64,000 bases of DNA from an uncultured Geobacter sp. (GTDB lineage Bacteria; Desulfobacterota; Desulfuromonadia; Geobacterales; Geobacteraceae): NCBI GenBank assembly GCA_937886325.1, contig CALABV010000229.1:1-64000 (forward strand). Direction: 5' to 3'. The position numbers were made by a program, and so were the translations under genes. A model generated the notes under the pieces. That model worked only from the letters and a program-made list of their open reading frames with translations, did no database searches and was not told where the DNA came from. Shown here piece after piece: positions 1-9,042 of the stretch (position 1 is the first letter of the stretch; each line of letters opens with the position of its first letter).

Positions 1-2
1 TC

Positions 3-683
3 GACTCCATCGAAGGCGCGGTCATCATGAACGTGGCCATGGAAGCCGGCATCCTCCCCTGGGGCGACGGCAAGGAAGCCTACCGTCTCTATGACGAGGA
101 AATGCGAAAGGGAACGCCGCTGGGCCGCATCCTGGGCAACGGCGCCGGTTCCGTGGGGCGTACCTACGGCCTGACCAGGATCCCAGTCGTCAAGAACCAG
201 GGTATCCCGGCATACGACCCGCGAGCGGTCAAGGGTATCGGCATCACCTACGCCACCTCGACCATGGGCGCCGACCACACCTCCGGCTACACCATTGCCA
301 CCAACATCCTGAAAGTCGGCGGCTTCGTGGATCCCCTGTCAAAGGCGGGCCAAGTCGAGCTTTCCCGCAACCTGCAGATTGCCACCGCCGCCGTTGACAG
401 CTGCGGTCTCTGTATCTTCGTTGCCTTCCCGGCCCTCGACATCCCCGAGTGCTTCACCGCCATCTACGAGATGATCAATGCCCGGTTCGGCACGAACCTG
501 GATGCCAACGGCGTCGTGGAATTCGGCAAATATGTCCTGAAGACCGAGCATAATTTCAATCTCGCCGCCGGCATGAGCAACAAGGACGACCGTCTCCCCG
601 AGTTTTTCGAAGAAGCGGTTCCGCCCCACAACGCGGTATGGGATTTCAGCGACGCGGAAATCGACGAATTCTGGAACTTCTGA
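3..683 (+). CDS. aor: aldehyde:ferredoxin oxidoreductase, C-terminal part
   Basis: The frame is open to the left edge, so the N-terminal cofactor domain lies outside the window. The enzyme family oxidises aldehydes to acids with ferredoxin, using a tungsto- or molybdo-bispterin and a 4Fe-4S cluster in the cytoplasm. Visible family marks are the stretch KNQGIPAYDPR followed by YATSTMGADHTSGYT, and the DSCGLC motif (bases about 396-413). In characterised AORs that motif contributes pterin contacts and the last cluster cysteine. The C-terminal acidic tail is usual. A bidirectional terminator follows. The family call is strong; the substrate and the metal cannot be read from sequence. Confidence 0.93.
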   Translation, partial: DSIEGAVIMNVAMEAGILPWGDGKEAYRLYDEEMRKGTPLGRILGNGAGSVGRTYGLTRIPVVKNQGIPAYDPRAVKGIGITYATSTMGADHTSGYTIATNILKVGGFVDPLSKAGQVELSRNLQIATAAVDSCGLCIFVAFPALDIPECFTAIYEMINARFGTNLDANGVVEFGKYVLKTEHNFNLAAGMSNKDDRLPEFFEEAVPPHNAVWDFSDAEIDEFWNF

Positions 684-805
684 TACCTGATTGCATCTCC
701 CAGGAAGCGCCTCCATTCCCATTCTTTTGCGAAGCGTTTCCAACCGGCGGGCGTCGGCCCGGACGCCCGCCACCCTTTCCTCCCCGTTATTGGGGAACCG
801 CGAAG

Positions 806-833
806 AAAAAGGCCGGAGAAAACCGGCCTTTTT
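806..833. terminator. bidirectional intrinsic terminator between aor and the transporter
   Basis: The sequence AAAAAGGCCGG, a short loop, then CCGGCCTTTTT is a perfect inverted repeat with A and T tracts at its ends. It can therefore stop transcription from either side. It sits between the converging aor and nucleoside-transporter genes. Confidence 0.85.
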
Positions 834-885
834 CGTATTCGCATCCCAACGCGATAGCGTCTCACATGGTGGACTTGAGAAATCC

Positions 886-2121
886 TCACAGCATCCCGAC
901 AATGGCCCCGGTCATAAGCGAGGCCAGAATTCCGGCAATCAGGGCCTTCACGCCCATGGCCGTTATCTCGTCCCGCCGCTCCGGACAGAGTGAGCCGAGT
1001 CCTCCGATGAGGATGCCCAGGCTGCCCAGGTTGGCGAAACTGCACATGGCGTAGGTCATGATCATCCTGCTTTTGTCTCCGAGTGCGCCCGGGGGGAGTT
1101 TCGAGAGTTCGATGTACGCCAGAAACTCGTTGAGCACCACCTTGGTTCCCATGAGCGCCCCGGCGGTTCGCGCCTCTTCCCACGGCACGCCGATCAGCCA
1201 CACCACCGGCGCCATCAGCGTCCCCAGAATCCGTTCCAAAGTCAGTGGCGCACCGTAGACATCCGCGAACTGACCGAGTCCGATGTTGACCAGTTTCACC
1301 AGGGCAACAAAGACAATCAGGATTGCCACGATGTTGAAAAGAAGGTGCAGGCCGTCCCATGTCCCTTTGGCAAGGGCGTCCATGGCGCTGGTTGCCTCAT
1401 AGGAGGAGATTTCACCGCCGAGGGTCTGGTTCTCCGTTTCCGGTACCATGACCGAGGCCAGGACCAGGGCAGCCGGGGCATGGATGATGGAGGCGGTCAG
1501 GATGTGGCCGAAGGCGTCGGGGATGACTCCCTTCAGAACGGTCCCATAGAGCACGAGCATGGTGCCGGCGATGCAGGAGAGGCCGACGGCCATCATGGCG
1601 AACAGTTCGCTGCGGGTCAATTTGCTCAGGTAGGGGCGGATCAGCAGGGGGGACTCGATCATTCCCAGGAAGATGCAGCCGGAGGAGACGACACCAAGGG
1701 CGCCGCCGATGCCCATGCTCTTGCGCAGCACCCAGGAGAATCCCCGCACCACTTTCGGCAGGATGCGCCAGTAGTAAAAAAGAGCGGTGAGGGCGCCGAT
1801 GACCAGCACCAGCGGCAGTGCCTGAAAGGCCAGGGAAAACGAGCCTCCCGGTTTTGTCTCCGCAAACGGCAGCGGGCCGCCGCCCAGGTATCCGAACACG
1901 AAGGATGTTCCGGCCTGCGTCGCCTCCTGGAAGGTCATCACGATGGTGTTGAGCCCGAAAAAGATTTCCCGGAACAGTGGCGCCTTCAGCATGAGAACGG
2001 CAATTGCAGCCTGCATGATCAGTCCCGCCGCCACGGTGCGCCAGGGGATGAAGCGGCGGTTCTCGCTGAGGAGCCAGGCTGCGGCCAGTAGCGTAGTCAA
2101 TCCCATAAGACTGTGTACCAT
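886..2121 (-). CDS. concentrative nucleoside transporter (CNT/NupC family)
   Basis: This 411-residue polytopic inner-membrane protein is close to the roughly 400 residues of E. coli NupC. CNT proteins import nucleosides with H+ or Na+. Features seen are N-terminal hydrophobic helices, the gate region GALTALFYYW, the segment SGCIFLGMIESPLLIRPYL with the conserved G-x-x-E-x-P substrate-site pattern, and a C-terminal block MCSFANLGSLGILIGGLGS typical of the family. An AGAGGAG ribosome site precedes the ATG. It is transcribed alone, convergent to aor and divergent from the winged-helix gene. Which nucleosides and which ion are used is unknown. Confidence 0.92.
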   Translation of the reverse strand: MVHSLMGLTTLLAAAWLLSENRRFIPWRTVAAGLIMQAAIAVLMLKAPLFREIFFGLNTIVMTFQEATQAGTSFVFGYLGGGPLPFAETKPGGSFSLAFQALPLVLVIGALTALFYYWRILPKVVRGFSWVLRKSMGIGGALGVVSSGCIFLGMIESPLLIRPYLSKLTRSELFAMMAVGLSCIAGTMLVLYGTVLKGVIPDAFGHILTASIIHAPAALVLASVMVPETENQTLGGEISSYEATSAMDALAKGTWDGLHLLFNIVAILIVFVALVKLVNIGLGQFADVYGAPLTLERILGTLMAPVVWLIGVPWEEARTAGALMGTKVVLNEFLAYIELSKLPPGALGDKSRMIMTYAMCSFANLGSLGILIGGLGSLCPERRDEITAMGVKALIAGILASLMTGAIVGML

Positions 2122-2329
2122 GCGTCGGCTCCTCTGAAATCCGTGGTTTTCGGCTGATGTGCTGTGCTTCTGTATCGGCTGTGGAGAATACCATCACGGA
2201 TGAAAGGGCGTCAACAGAAGTGATTGTGTGGAGGGCGCCGATCCGTCTCCTGTCCGAACTCGCCGAGTGTCTGTTCCGCAGGCCAAAAACAGATTGCCAG
2301 CGGCCGGTTCTTCATGTAATGTTCATGGC

Positions 2330-2995
2330 GTGAACGATATCGAAGAAAAAACGATGGATTCCTACCGCTCGCTTCTTCTCCTGACAGAGCTGGCCTCGGA
2401 GGAGACGCTCTCCCAGCGGGAACTGTCCCGCCGCCTGGGCATCGCCCTGGGGCTCGTCAACTCCTACCTGAAAAACCTCGTTGCCAAAGGGTATGTGCGG
2501 ATTGCCTCCTTTCCCCGCAATCGCTACGGCTATCTTCTCACCCCCCAGGGGATTGCGGAAAAGAGCCGCCTTGCCTACCAGCACCTGAGTTATTTCACCA
2601 GCCTCTACAAGATAACGCGCCAGGATTATCTGGACCTTTTCCGGCGCCTGCACGCGTCTGGAGTCCGCTCCGTATCCTTCTGCGGCGTGGACGAGGTGGC
2701 GGAGATTGCCTACCTTTCCCTGCGGGAAACCGGGCTGGAACTTGCGGCGGTCATGGACGACGACCATGAAGGGGAGAGCTTTTTCGATACCAGGGTCTCG
2801 TCACTGGAACAGGGACTGGCGGGGGAGGGGCGTCGCATCGTCATAACGTCGGTGAAAAGAGGTGACATTCTCTCGGCAGAACTGTTGCGGCGGGGTGTCG
2901 AGGAACGGGAGATCCTCCGTACCGGCTCTTCAACGGTTCCGGAACGGCGCCACGGGAACTCGCTGCCGAACAATGACGTGGGGAAAGCGCGGTAG
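2330..2995 (+). CDS. winged-helix regulator with nucleotide-sugar-enzyme-like C-terminal part
   Basis: The N-terminal 70 residues form a MarR/LysR-like winged helix: TLSQRELSRRLGIALGLVNSYLKNL is a clear helix-turn-helix with the wing RFPRNRYGYLLTP-like after it (run split here: start TLSQREL, end SYLKNL). The C-terminal 130 residues have alternating strands and helices (VSFCGVDEVAEIAY, GLELAAVMDD, RRIVITSV) resembling the Rossmann-type sensor part of EPS-associated winged-helix regulators. I chose GTG 2330 (MNDIEEKT); ATG 2354 is an alternative, and the frame is open further upstream. Neither start has a strong ribosome site. It lies directly before the polysaccharide cluster, so control of that cluster is inferred. 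Confidence 0.75.
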   Translation: MNDIEEKTMDSYRSLLLLTELASEETLSQRELSRRLGIALGLVNSYLKNLVAKGYVRIASFPRNRYGYLLTPQGIAEKSRLAYQHLSYFTSLYKITRQDYLDLFRRLHASGVRSVSFCGVDEVAEIAYLSLRETGLELAAVMDDDHEGESFFDTRVSSLEQGLAGEGRRIVITSVKRGDILSAELLRRGVEEREILRTGSSTVPERRHGNSLPNNDVGKAR

Positions 2996-3017
2996 ACCGC
3001 AGGGAAACAGGGGGACC

Positions 3018-3998
3018 ATGGACAAGAATGCGAAGATATATGTGGCCGGCCACCGGGGTCTCGTGGGCTCGGCCATTGTCAGGAAACTCACTGCGGAAGG
3101 GTACGCAAACCTGGTGCTTCGAACCAGCGGAGAACTGGACCTGAGGAACCAGGCGGATGTTGCCGCATTCTTTGCCGAAGAGAAGCCTGACTACGTCTTT
3201 CTCGCTGCCGCAAAGGTGGGAGGTATCGTCGCCAACAGTACCTACCCGGCTGACTTCATCTACGATAACCTGATGATTCAGAACAACGTGATTCACAATG
3301 CCCGTGTCACGGGTGTGAAGAGGCTCCTGTTTCTCGGCAGCACCTGCATCTATCCCAAGCTGGCCCCGCAGCCGCTGAAGGAGGAATACCTGCTCACCGG
3401 CCCCCTGGAGCCGACCAACGACGCATACGCCGTTGCCAAGATCGCAGGCATCACCCTGTGCCGTTCCTGCAACCGCCAGTACGGCACCCGCTATCTGGCT
3501 GCCATGCCGACAAACCTGTACGGGCCCGGAGACAACTTTGATCCGGAAAAGTCCCACGTGCTGCCGGCGCTCCTGCGCAAGTTCCACGAGGCCAAAATCA
3601 GGAGCGGGGAGCGAGGTTCGGGGAGCGAGGAAAAAGTAGTGGTCTGGGGCAGCGGCACGCCGTTGCGCGAGTTTCTCCACGTGGACGACCTGGCCGACGC
3701 CTGCCTCTTTCTGATGAATCTGCCGGAGGACGTGTACTCATCACTCATCACCCATCACTCATCACCCGCCTTGATCAACATCGGTTCCGGCGAGGAGGTC
3801 AGCATACGAGACCTTGCGCTGCTCATCAGGAAGGTGATCGGCTTTGAAGGTGCACTGGTGTTTGACGACACGAAGCCTGACGGCACGCCGCGCAAGTTGT
3901 GCGATGTCTCCCGCCTTCATGATCTGGGCTGGAGGCATGGAATCGGGCTGGAAGACGGGGTCCGTGATGTGTACCGGTGGTACCTGGGTACCCGATGA
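3018..3998 (+). CDS. fcl: GDP-L-fucose synthase (epimerase/reductase)
   Basis: The enzyme converts GDP-4-keto-6-deoxy-mannose to GDP-L-fucose with NADPH. The 326-residue product has the Rossmann motif GHRGLVGSA at 9-17, the substrate signature STCIYPKLAPQPLKEE and the catalytic pair in YAVAK, all in the usual order. ATG 3018 has a good CAGGGGG ribosome site. The frame is open 156 bases further upstream, but that part overlaps the regulator and is unlikely to be translated. Two loops (about residues 194-206 and 239-250) are longer than usual, and their DNA is made of heptamer tandem repeats (see the repeat entries). No gmd gene is seen beside it. The next gene overlaps by ATGA. Confidence 0.93.
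   Translation: MDKNAKIYVAGHRGLVGSAIVRKLTAEGYANLVLRTSGELDLRNQADVAAFFAEEKPDYVFLAAAKVGGIVANSTYPADFIYDNLMIQNNVIHNARVTGVKRLLFLGSTCIYPKLAPQPLKEEYLLTGPLEPTNDAYAVAKIAGITLCRSCNRQYGTRYLAAMPTNLYGPGDNFDPEKSHVLPALLRKFHEAKIRSGERGSGSEEKVVVWGSGTPLREFLHVDDLADACLFLMNLPEDVYSSLITHHSSPALINIGSGEEVSIRDLALLIRKVIGFEGALVFDDTKPDGTPRKLCDVSRLHDLGWRHGIGLEDGVRDVYRWYLGTR
3601..3635 (+). repeat. heptamer tandem repeat inside fcl, core GGAGCGA
   Basis: Five consecutive 7-base units read GGAGCGG, GGAGCGA, GGTTCGG, GGAGCGA, GGAAAAA. The tract stays in frame and encodes a Ser/Gly/Glu-rich loop (SGERGSGSEEK) between two conserved fucose-synthase blocks (FHEAK and VVVWG). Confidence 0.75.
3736..3767 (+). repeat. heptamer tandem repeat inside fcl, core ACTCATC
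   Basis: Four units read ACTCATC, ACTCATC, ACCCATC, ACTCATC, followed by a partial ACCC. On the other strand the core is GATGAGT. The tract encodes the loop SSLITHHSSP between the conserved blocks LFLMNLPED and LINIGSGEE. Confidence 0.85.
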
Positions 3999-5329
3999 AT
4001 CCGGCCTGGGCCAGGCTTCTGCCATCGTTCATCCGGACCAGGCTTGAGGGACGCCCGAGCCTGCAGAAGGTCATCGGCAATACCGGGTGGCTGTTTGCAG
4101 ACAAGGTTGTCCGCATGGGCGCGGGCCTGCTGGTGGGGGTCTGGGTCGCCCGCTACCTGGGACCGGACCGCTTCGGGCTGCTGAGCTATACTGGGGCGTT
4201 TGTCGCGCTGTTTTCGGCGCTTGCCAACCTCGGTCTGGACGGGATCGTGGTTCGCAATATCGTGCGCGACCCCGGTTGCCGGGACGAGATCCTGGGCACG
4301 GCCTTTGTCCTCAAGGCAGTGGGTGGAGCCGTAACGCTCGGCCTGACGGTAGTGACAATTCTCCTGATGAGGCCCGGAGATACGCCGGCCCACTGGCTGG
4401 TGGGAATTACCGCGGCAGGCATGATATTCCAGGCGTTTGACACTATCGATTTCTGGTTTCAGTCCCAGATCCAATCGAAGTTCACGGTATACGCCAAGAA
4501 TTCCGCCTTTTTATGCGTAACCCTGGTAAAGGTCGTCCTTATCCTGGTCAAGGCGCCGCTCGTGGCCTTTGCCTGGGCCGGGTCGGCCGAGATCGCGCTC
4601 GGCGCCCTGGGCCTGGCGCTCGCCTATCGGGTCAGCGGCGGTAGGCTGACGGCCTGGCGCGGAAGTGTACGCCTGGCGCGGCATCTGCTCAGGGACAGCT
4701 GGCCGCTGATCCTGTCCAGCGTGGTCATCATGATCTACATGCGTATCGATCAGGTCATGATCGGGGATATGATCGGCGATGCGGAGGTGGGAGTCTATTC
4801 CGCGGCGGTGCGCCTGGCTGAGGTCTGGTATTTCATTCCCATGGCCGTTGTCTCGTCAGTTTTTCCCAGCGTGGTGGAAGCCCGCGCAATAAGCGACGAA
4901 CTGTTCTACGGGAGGCTGCAGAAGCTCTACAATCTTATGGCGCTGATGGCGTACCTGGTTGCCGTGCCCGTTACCTTCCTGGCGGGATGGGTGGTGACGC
5001 TTCTCTTCGGCGAGGCGTACGCGGCGGCCGGGCCCATGCTGGCCGTGCTCATCTGGGCCGGAATGTTCACCAACCTGGGTGTTGCCCGCAGCTCGTTCCT
5101 GACCGCAATGAACTGGACACGGGTCCATTTCCTGACCGTGTCCCTGGGGTGCGTCGTCAACGTGCTCCTCAATCTGGTCCTGATTCCGCGCTACGGCGGC
5201 ATGGGCGCGGTGATCGCCTCCTGTGTCGCCTACTGGTTCGCTGCCCACGGCTCCTGTTTTCTCTACCGCCCGCTTCGCAGGACCGGCATGATGCTGACCC
5301 GGGCACTGCTCTATCCGAGGATATGGTGA
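3995..5329 (+). CDS. polysaccharide flippase, Wzx/MATE-like
   Basis: This 444-residue protein has about 12-14 hydrophobic helices and belongs to the polysaccharide-transport (PST/Wzx) group, which flips undecaprenyl-linked repeat units across the inner membrane. Typical are the N-terminal amphipathic start, GPDRFGLLSY after helix 1, and the centre YMRIDQVMIGDMIGDAEVGV with YSAAVRLAEVWYF. Start ATG 3995 overlaps the fcl stop as ATGA; a GTG at 3977 in the same frame is less likely. It implies a Wzy-dependent pathway, but no recognised Wzy polymerase is visible in the cluster. Confidence 0.9.
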   Translation: MNPAWARLLPSFIRTRLEGRPSLQKVIGNTGWLFADKVVRMGAGLLVGVWVARYLGPDRFGLLSYTGAFVALFSALANLGLDGIVVRNIVRDPGCRDEILGTAFVLKAVGGAVTLGLTVVTILLMRPGDTPAHWLVGITAAGMIFQAFDTIDFWFQSQIQSKFTVYAKNSAFLCVTLVKVVLILVKAPLVAFAWAGSAEIALGALGLALAYRVSGGRLTAWRGSVRLARHLLRDSWPLILSSVVIMIYMRIDQVMIGDMIGDAEVGVYSAAVRLAEVWYFIPMAVVSSVFPSVVEARAISDELFYGRLQKLYNLMALMAYLVAVPVTFLAGWVVTLLFGEAYAAAGPMLAVLIWAGMFTNLGVARSSFLTAMNWTRVHFLTVSLGCVVNVLLNLVLIPRYGGMGAVIASCVAYWFAAHGSCFLYRPLRRTGMMLTRALLYPRIW

Positions 5330-5979
5330 TACGAAGAATCATAAAACCGCCGCTTATGGCGTTGCTCAAGAGACTGGATCTCTACTCCCTGTTCATGCTC
5401 CGCCAGGCCGGCCCCCTCAGGGAAGACGGCTGGTTCAGGAGCTTCCGGGAAAAGATGCCCGTCGACGCGGAGGGAAATCCCCTCCCCTGGATCACCTATC
5501 CGGCCATCGAGTTCCTGACACCGAGGGTGGACGCCGGCATGTCCGTTTTCGAGTACGGGTGCGGCGCCAGTACCCTGTGGTGGGCCGGGCGGGTCAGGGA
5601 AGTGGTGTCGGTTGAGCACGATCGGGTGTGGTATGAAAAGCTGTCTCCGCGCATGCCCGACAATGTCACCCTGCGCCATGTTCCACTGGGAGAGGGCGAT
5701 GACTACCAATGCGCGGTCGCCGAATACCGCAACCGTTTCCACCTGGTGGTTCTCGACGGCCGGGAGCGGGTCCGCTGTTCCTTCCACATCCCGGATTCCC
5801 TGACTCCCGACGGGGTGATTCTCTGGGACAACAGCGATCGGAGCGAATATGCGGAGGGGTATCGTTTCCTGGGAGACCGGGGATTCCGCAGGATTCAGTT
5901 CACCGGCTATGCGCCGGGGTGCATCGACAAGACGGAGACTTCCATTTTCTACCGTGACGGGAATTGCCTTGGAATCTGA
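5323..5979 (+). CDS. SAM-dependent methyltransferase, class I
   Basis: The product is 218 residues if ATG 5323 is used, overlapping the flippase stop by 7 bases; GTG 5326 is possible. The SAM-binding motif I is SVFEYGCGASTLWWA (about 75-89), followed by the acidic strand end VVSVEHD and a later FHLVVLDGRERV strand. The fold is a small-molecule or sugar methyltransferase similar to FkbM-like proteins. Its place inside the polysaccharide cluster suggests O-methylation of a sugar or a glycan end, which is inference. Confidence 0.8.
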   Translation: MVIRRIIKPPLMALLKRLDLYSLFMLRQAGPLREDGWFRSFREKMPVDAEGNPLPWITYPAIEFLTPRVDAGMSVFEYGCGASTLWWAGRVREVVSVEHDRVWYEKLSPRMPDNVTLRHVPLGEGDDYQCAVAEYRNRFHLVVLDGRERVRCSFHIPDSLTPDGVILWDNSDRSEYAEGYRFLGDRGFRRIQFTGYAPGCIDKTETSIFYRDGNCLGI

Positions 5980-6003
5980 GGCGCGGAGAATACGGACCAT
6001 AGC

Positions 6004-7230
6004 ATGAGACTGGTGAAGATAACGTCGGCATATCACGGCTACCTGAAAGAATTCTATGACAGCCGCCCTGATACTGCGCTCCTCCCCTATGGGGAGCAGA
6101 AGAAGGCACTGGACCGCGATGCCTTCGGTTGGGCCGATTTCTGGTCCCATGCCCTGTCTCCCCTCGGCTACGAGGTCCTGGAGATCACCCGCAACGCCGG
6201 ACCCCTGCAGGAGGCGTGGGCCCGGGAGAACGGCGTGAAAGAGGGGACAGGGCCGGCGGGAATCGTGGTCGAGCAGGTGAAGAGATTCCGGCCCGATATC
6301 TTGTGGTATGACGATACTGACGAGGCGCTTCTGCGTGGACTGCGGGATGCGGTCCCCTCCCTGCGCCTGGTGCTTGGCTGGGTCGGGAGCGCCATTCCGG
6401 CAAGCGGCGTGTGGAGTGATATGGACCTGATCCTCTCCTGCGCCCCGGAATCGGTTGCGGTCATGAAGGTTGCCGGACATGAAGCCGCGCACCTGCACCA
6501 TGGTTTCGACCCGCGGGTTCCCGGCAGCCTCGCCGACCGCGGAAAGACCATGGATATCTCCTTTATCGGGCAGGTCGTGCGATCCGGCGGGGTGCATCGA
6601 CATCGGGAGGAATTCCTGGAAAAGGTCGGCCAGGGGACTTCCCTGGAGATATTCTCCCCGAGCGCGGGTTTCACCTGGCGGGACGATGCGACGTCCGCGG
6701 TGAAATCCATTGTCTACCGGAGCGCCCATGCCTTGCGTGCAGCCGGGATTCCCGCATCGTGGATCTCGGCGATTCCCCTGGCCGGAGGGGCGCTCCGCTG
6801 GCAGGCGCGCCCGGTTCCGCCGGTGAACAGGCGTCTGAAGCGGTTTCTTCGTCCCCCGGTATTCGGCCTTGCAATGTTCCAGGTGATCCGCGATTCGCGG
6901 ATGACCCTGAATATCCATGCGGACTCTTCTCCCCGCTTCGCGTCCAACATGCGCCTGTTCGAGACGACCGGCGTCGGAACCTGCCTGGTTACGGACTGGA
7001 GGGAGAACCTGCATGAACTGTTCGAACCCGACTCGGAGGTGGTGACCTACCGCTCCGCGGAAGAGTGTATGGAAAAGGTCCAATGGCTTCTCGACAACCC
7101 GAGGGGAAGGGAAGATATCGCCATGGCAGGCATGCGTCGCACCCTGCGTGAACATACCTTCGAACACCGGGCCGTGGAACTGGACAGGATCATCCGAACG
7201 TCGTTGGCGAAGAACGGGGGCAAATCGTGA
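6004..7230 (+). CDS. CgeB-like glycosyltransferase
   Basis: The C-terminal third matches the CgeB/Glyco_trans_1_2 pattern: SPRFASNMRLFETTGVGTC, then LHELFEPDSEVVTYRSAEEC, a short linker and GMRRTLREHTFEHRA. The N-terminal half (IEVLEITRNAGPLQE-like, RPDILWYDD, VLGWVGSAIP) is an acceptor-side Rossmann domain. It is 408 residues and cytoplasmic, using a retaining GT-B fold by family analogy. It starts 24 bases after the methyltransferase and overlaps the next gene by 4 bases (GTGA). Donor and acceptor are unknown. Confidence 0.83.
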   Translation: MRLVKITSAYHGYLKEFYDSRPDTALLPYGEQKKALDRDAFGWADFWSHALSPLGYEVLEITRNAGPLQEAWARENGVKEGTGPAGIVVEQVKRFRPDILWYDDTDEALLRGLRDAVPSLRLVLGWVGSAIPASGVWSDMDLILSCAPESVAVMKVAGHEAAHLHHGFDPRVPGSLADRGKTMDISFIGQVVRSGGVHRHREEFLEKVGQGTSLEIFSPSAGFTWRDDATSAVKSIVYRSAHALRAAGIPASWISAIPLAGGALRWQARPVPPVNRRLKRFLRPPVFGLAMFQVIRDSRMTLNIHADSSPRFASNMRLFETTGVGTCLVTDWRENLHELFEPDSEVVTYRSAEECMEKVQWLLDNPRGREDIAMAGMRRTLREHTFEHRAVELDRIIRTSLAKNGGKS

Positions 7231-8093
7231 AAGAACGGCGCATTCTGCATGACTGTATCCCGCCGGTATTCTTCCGGATTCAGAGGCATCTGTTCGGAAA
7301 ATATGGTTTTCGCGGCGATTACGGTACCTGGTCTGAAGCGGCCGCCGTTTCGGGTGGATACGATTCCAGTCATATTCTTGCCAAGGTTCGGGACGCCCTG
7401 CTGAAGGTCAAATCCGGCGAGGCGGTCCACGAGCGCGACTCCGTGCTCTTCGATACGGTACACTATGCATGGCCCCTTCTTGCGGGGCTGTTGTGGACCG
7501 CATCCCTGCACGGCAACCGGCTCAACGTGGTCGACTTCGGAGGTTCCCTGGGGAGCAGCTATTTCCAGAACCGGAAATTTCTCTGGCATTTGTCCGAGGT
7601 GCGGTGGAATGTCGTCGAGCAGGAACATTTCGTTGAATGCGGCAAGCGCCACTTCGAAGACGGACGTTTGGCATTCTATCGCGACCTTGATGAGTGCTTC
7701 CGGGAGCAGCACCCGAAGGCCATCATCCTGTCCAGTGTCCTACAGTACCTGGAGCATCCCTATGGCCTGCTCGAAGATGTCTTTTCCCTGGGTTTCGAGG
7801 TAATTATCATTGACCGGACACCTTTCCTGAAAAAGGGAAGCGACAGAATAACCGTGCAGAAAGTCCCACCCGAGATCTACGAGGCGAGCTATCCCGCATG
7901 GTTTTTCAGCGAGGAGAAATTCCTGCGGCATTTCTCAGGAAAATATGAGCTGATCGCCGATTTCGACTCTCTGGACAGGGCCGATATTCCGTCATCCCGT
8001 TTCAGGGGATTTATTTTCAAGCGCACTGCGCCGAACAATAACGGCCTTCTTTCGAAGACTATCATGCCCGACGCCAAGGTGAAAGATGCATAA
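7227..8093 (+). CDS. putative methyltransferase, TIGR04325 (LIC12133) type
   Basis: The 288-residue product carries the marks of this small family found in polysaccharide loci: GDYGTWSEA near the N-terminus, LNVVDFGGSLGSSYFQNR as the SAM-binding strand-loop, WNVVEQEHFVECG, then SSVLQYLEHPYG and IIIDRTPF. It starts with GTG overlapping the previous stop (GTGA) and overlaps the next gene by 8 bases. The substrate is unknown; methylation of a cluster sugar is inferred from context. Confidence 0.82.
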   Translation: MKERRILHDCIPPVFFRIQRHLFGKYGFRGDYGTWSEAAAVSGGYDSSHILAKVRDALLKVKSGEAVHERDSVLFDTVHYAWPLLAGLLWTASLHGNRLNVVDFGGSLGSSYFQNRKFLWHLSEVRWNVVEQEHFVECGKRHFEDGRLAFYRDLDECFREQHPKAIILSSVLQYLEHPYGLLEDVFSLGFEVIIIDRTPFLKKGSDRITVQKVPPEIYEASYPAWFFSEEKFLRHFSGKYELIADFDSLDRADIPSSRFRGFIFKRTAPNNNGLLSKTIMPDAKVKDA

Positions 8094-9042
8094 ATTCTGC
8101 ACGCTCTTCGATTCAAATTATCTTTCCCGAGGGGTTTCCCTGTACAACTCGCTCCTTGCATCCGGCGAGGAGTTCAAGCTGTATGTGTTCTGCTTTGACG
8201 AAATGTCCCACAGGGCGCTCAAGGGGATGAAGCTGGAGAAAGCGATTCCGGTTTCACCGGCCGAATTTGAGACGGCTGACCTGAAAAGGATAAAGAAGGA
8301 ACGGAGCGCCGGGGAATACTGCTGGACGTGTACCCCCCATGTCATAGGGTACGCACTGGAAACATTCTCATTGCCGGAAATAACCTACCTGGATGCCGAC
8401 CTGTATTTTTTCGACGGCCCTTCCGTCCTGCTGAGGGAGTTTACGGAAAGCGGCGCCGCGGTTCTGCTCACCGAGCACCGCTACAGTCCAGAATATGACC
8501 AGTCAGCCGAATCGGGCATTTATTGTGTCCAGTTCATAACCTTCCGGTCCGATAAGAGGGGCATGACCGCGTTGCACTGGTGGCGGGACCGCTGTCTGGA
8601 ATGGTGCTATGCCCGGGTTGAGGACGGAAAGTTCGGTGATCAGAAGTACCTGGACGACTGGCGGGAACGTTTTGACGGGGTGCATGTCCTTAGGAATCCC
8701 GGAGGCGGCGTTGCTCCGTGGAATGTCCAGCAGTACCGGATAGCGGAGCATGGCGGGAGAATCATGGCCGATGCCGGACCCCTGGTCTTTTATCATTTTC
8801 ACAACTATCGGCGGTATGAAAACGGCGATCACGATCTGGGTCATTACCGGCTGTCCTGTGAGGTGATAGACCTGCTCTACCGGCCGTACGTTAAAGCCCT
8901 GGAAAGGGCCGAAGATCAAATATTCGAGGTCTGTCCCGACTATCGACGACCCCGGAGCAGGCGAGTTCGCAAATGGTCATCACCATTCTGGAACCTGGTC
9001 TACAGAATAAAGGGTACCTATAATGTTCATGAATCATTATGA
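8086..9042 (+). CDS. glycosyltransferase, GT8-like GT-A fold
   Basis: The 318-residue product has an N-terminal FCTLFDSNYLSRGVSLYNSL typical of GT8-like enzymes and the metal-binding DxD motif as YLDADLYFF (about 103-111). A later HFHNYRRYENG segment provides a possible metal-binding histidine. These enzymes transfer a sugar from a nucleotide donor with Mn2+ and retain configuration. The gene overlaps both neighbours (8 and 20 bases), which points to one transcript and coupled translation. The donor sugar cannot be told. Confidence 0.84.
   Translation: MHKFCTLFDSNYLSRGVSLYNSLLASGEEFKLYVFCFDEMSHRALKGMKLEKAIPVSPAEFETADLKRIKKERSAGEYCWTCTPHVIGYALETFSLPEITYLDADLYFFDGPSVLLREFTESGAAVLLTEHRYSPEYDQSAESGIYCVQFITFRSDKRGMTALHWWRDRCLEWCYARVEDGKFGDQKYLDDWRERFDGVHVLRNPGGGVAPWNVQQYRIAEHGGRIMADAGPLVFYHFHNYRRYENGDHDLGHYRLSCEVIDLLYRPYVKALERAEDQIFEVCPDYRRPRSRRVRKWSSPFWNLVYRIKGTYNVHESL

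Noticed and set aside
5311..7167. Long minus-strand open frame
   Set aside because: It lies antisense to the methyltransferase and CgeB-like genes and its protein is low in hydrophobic segments and rich in Arg/Gly/His, a typical shadow.
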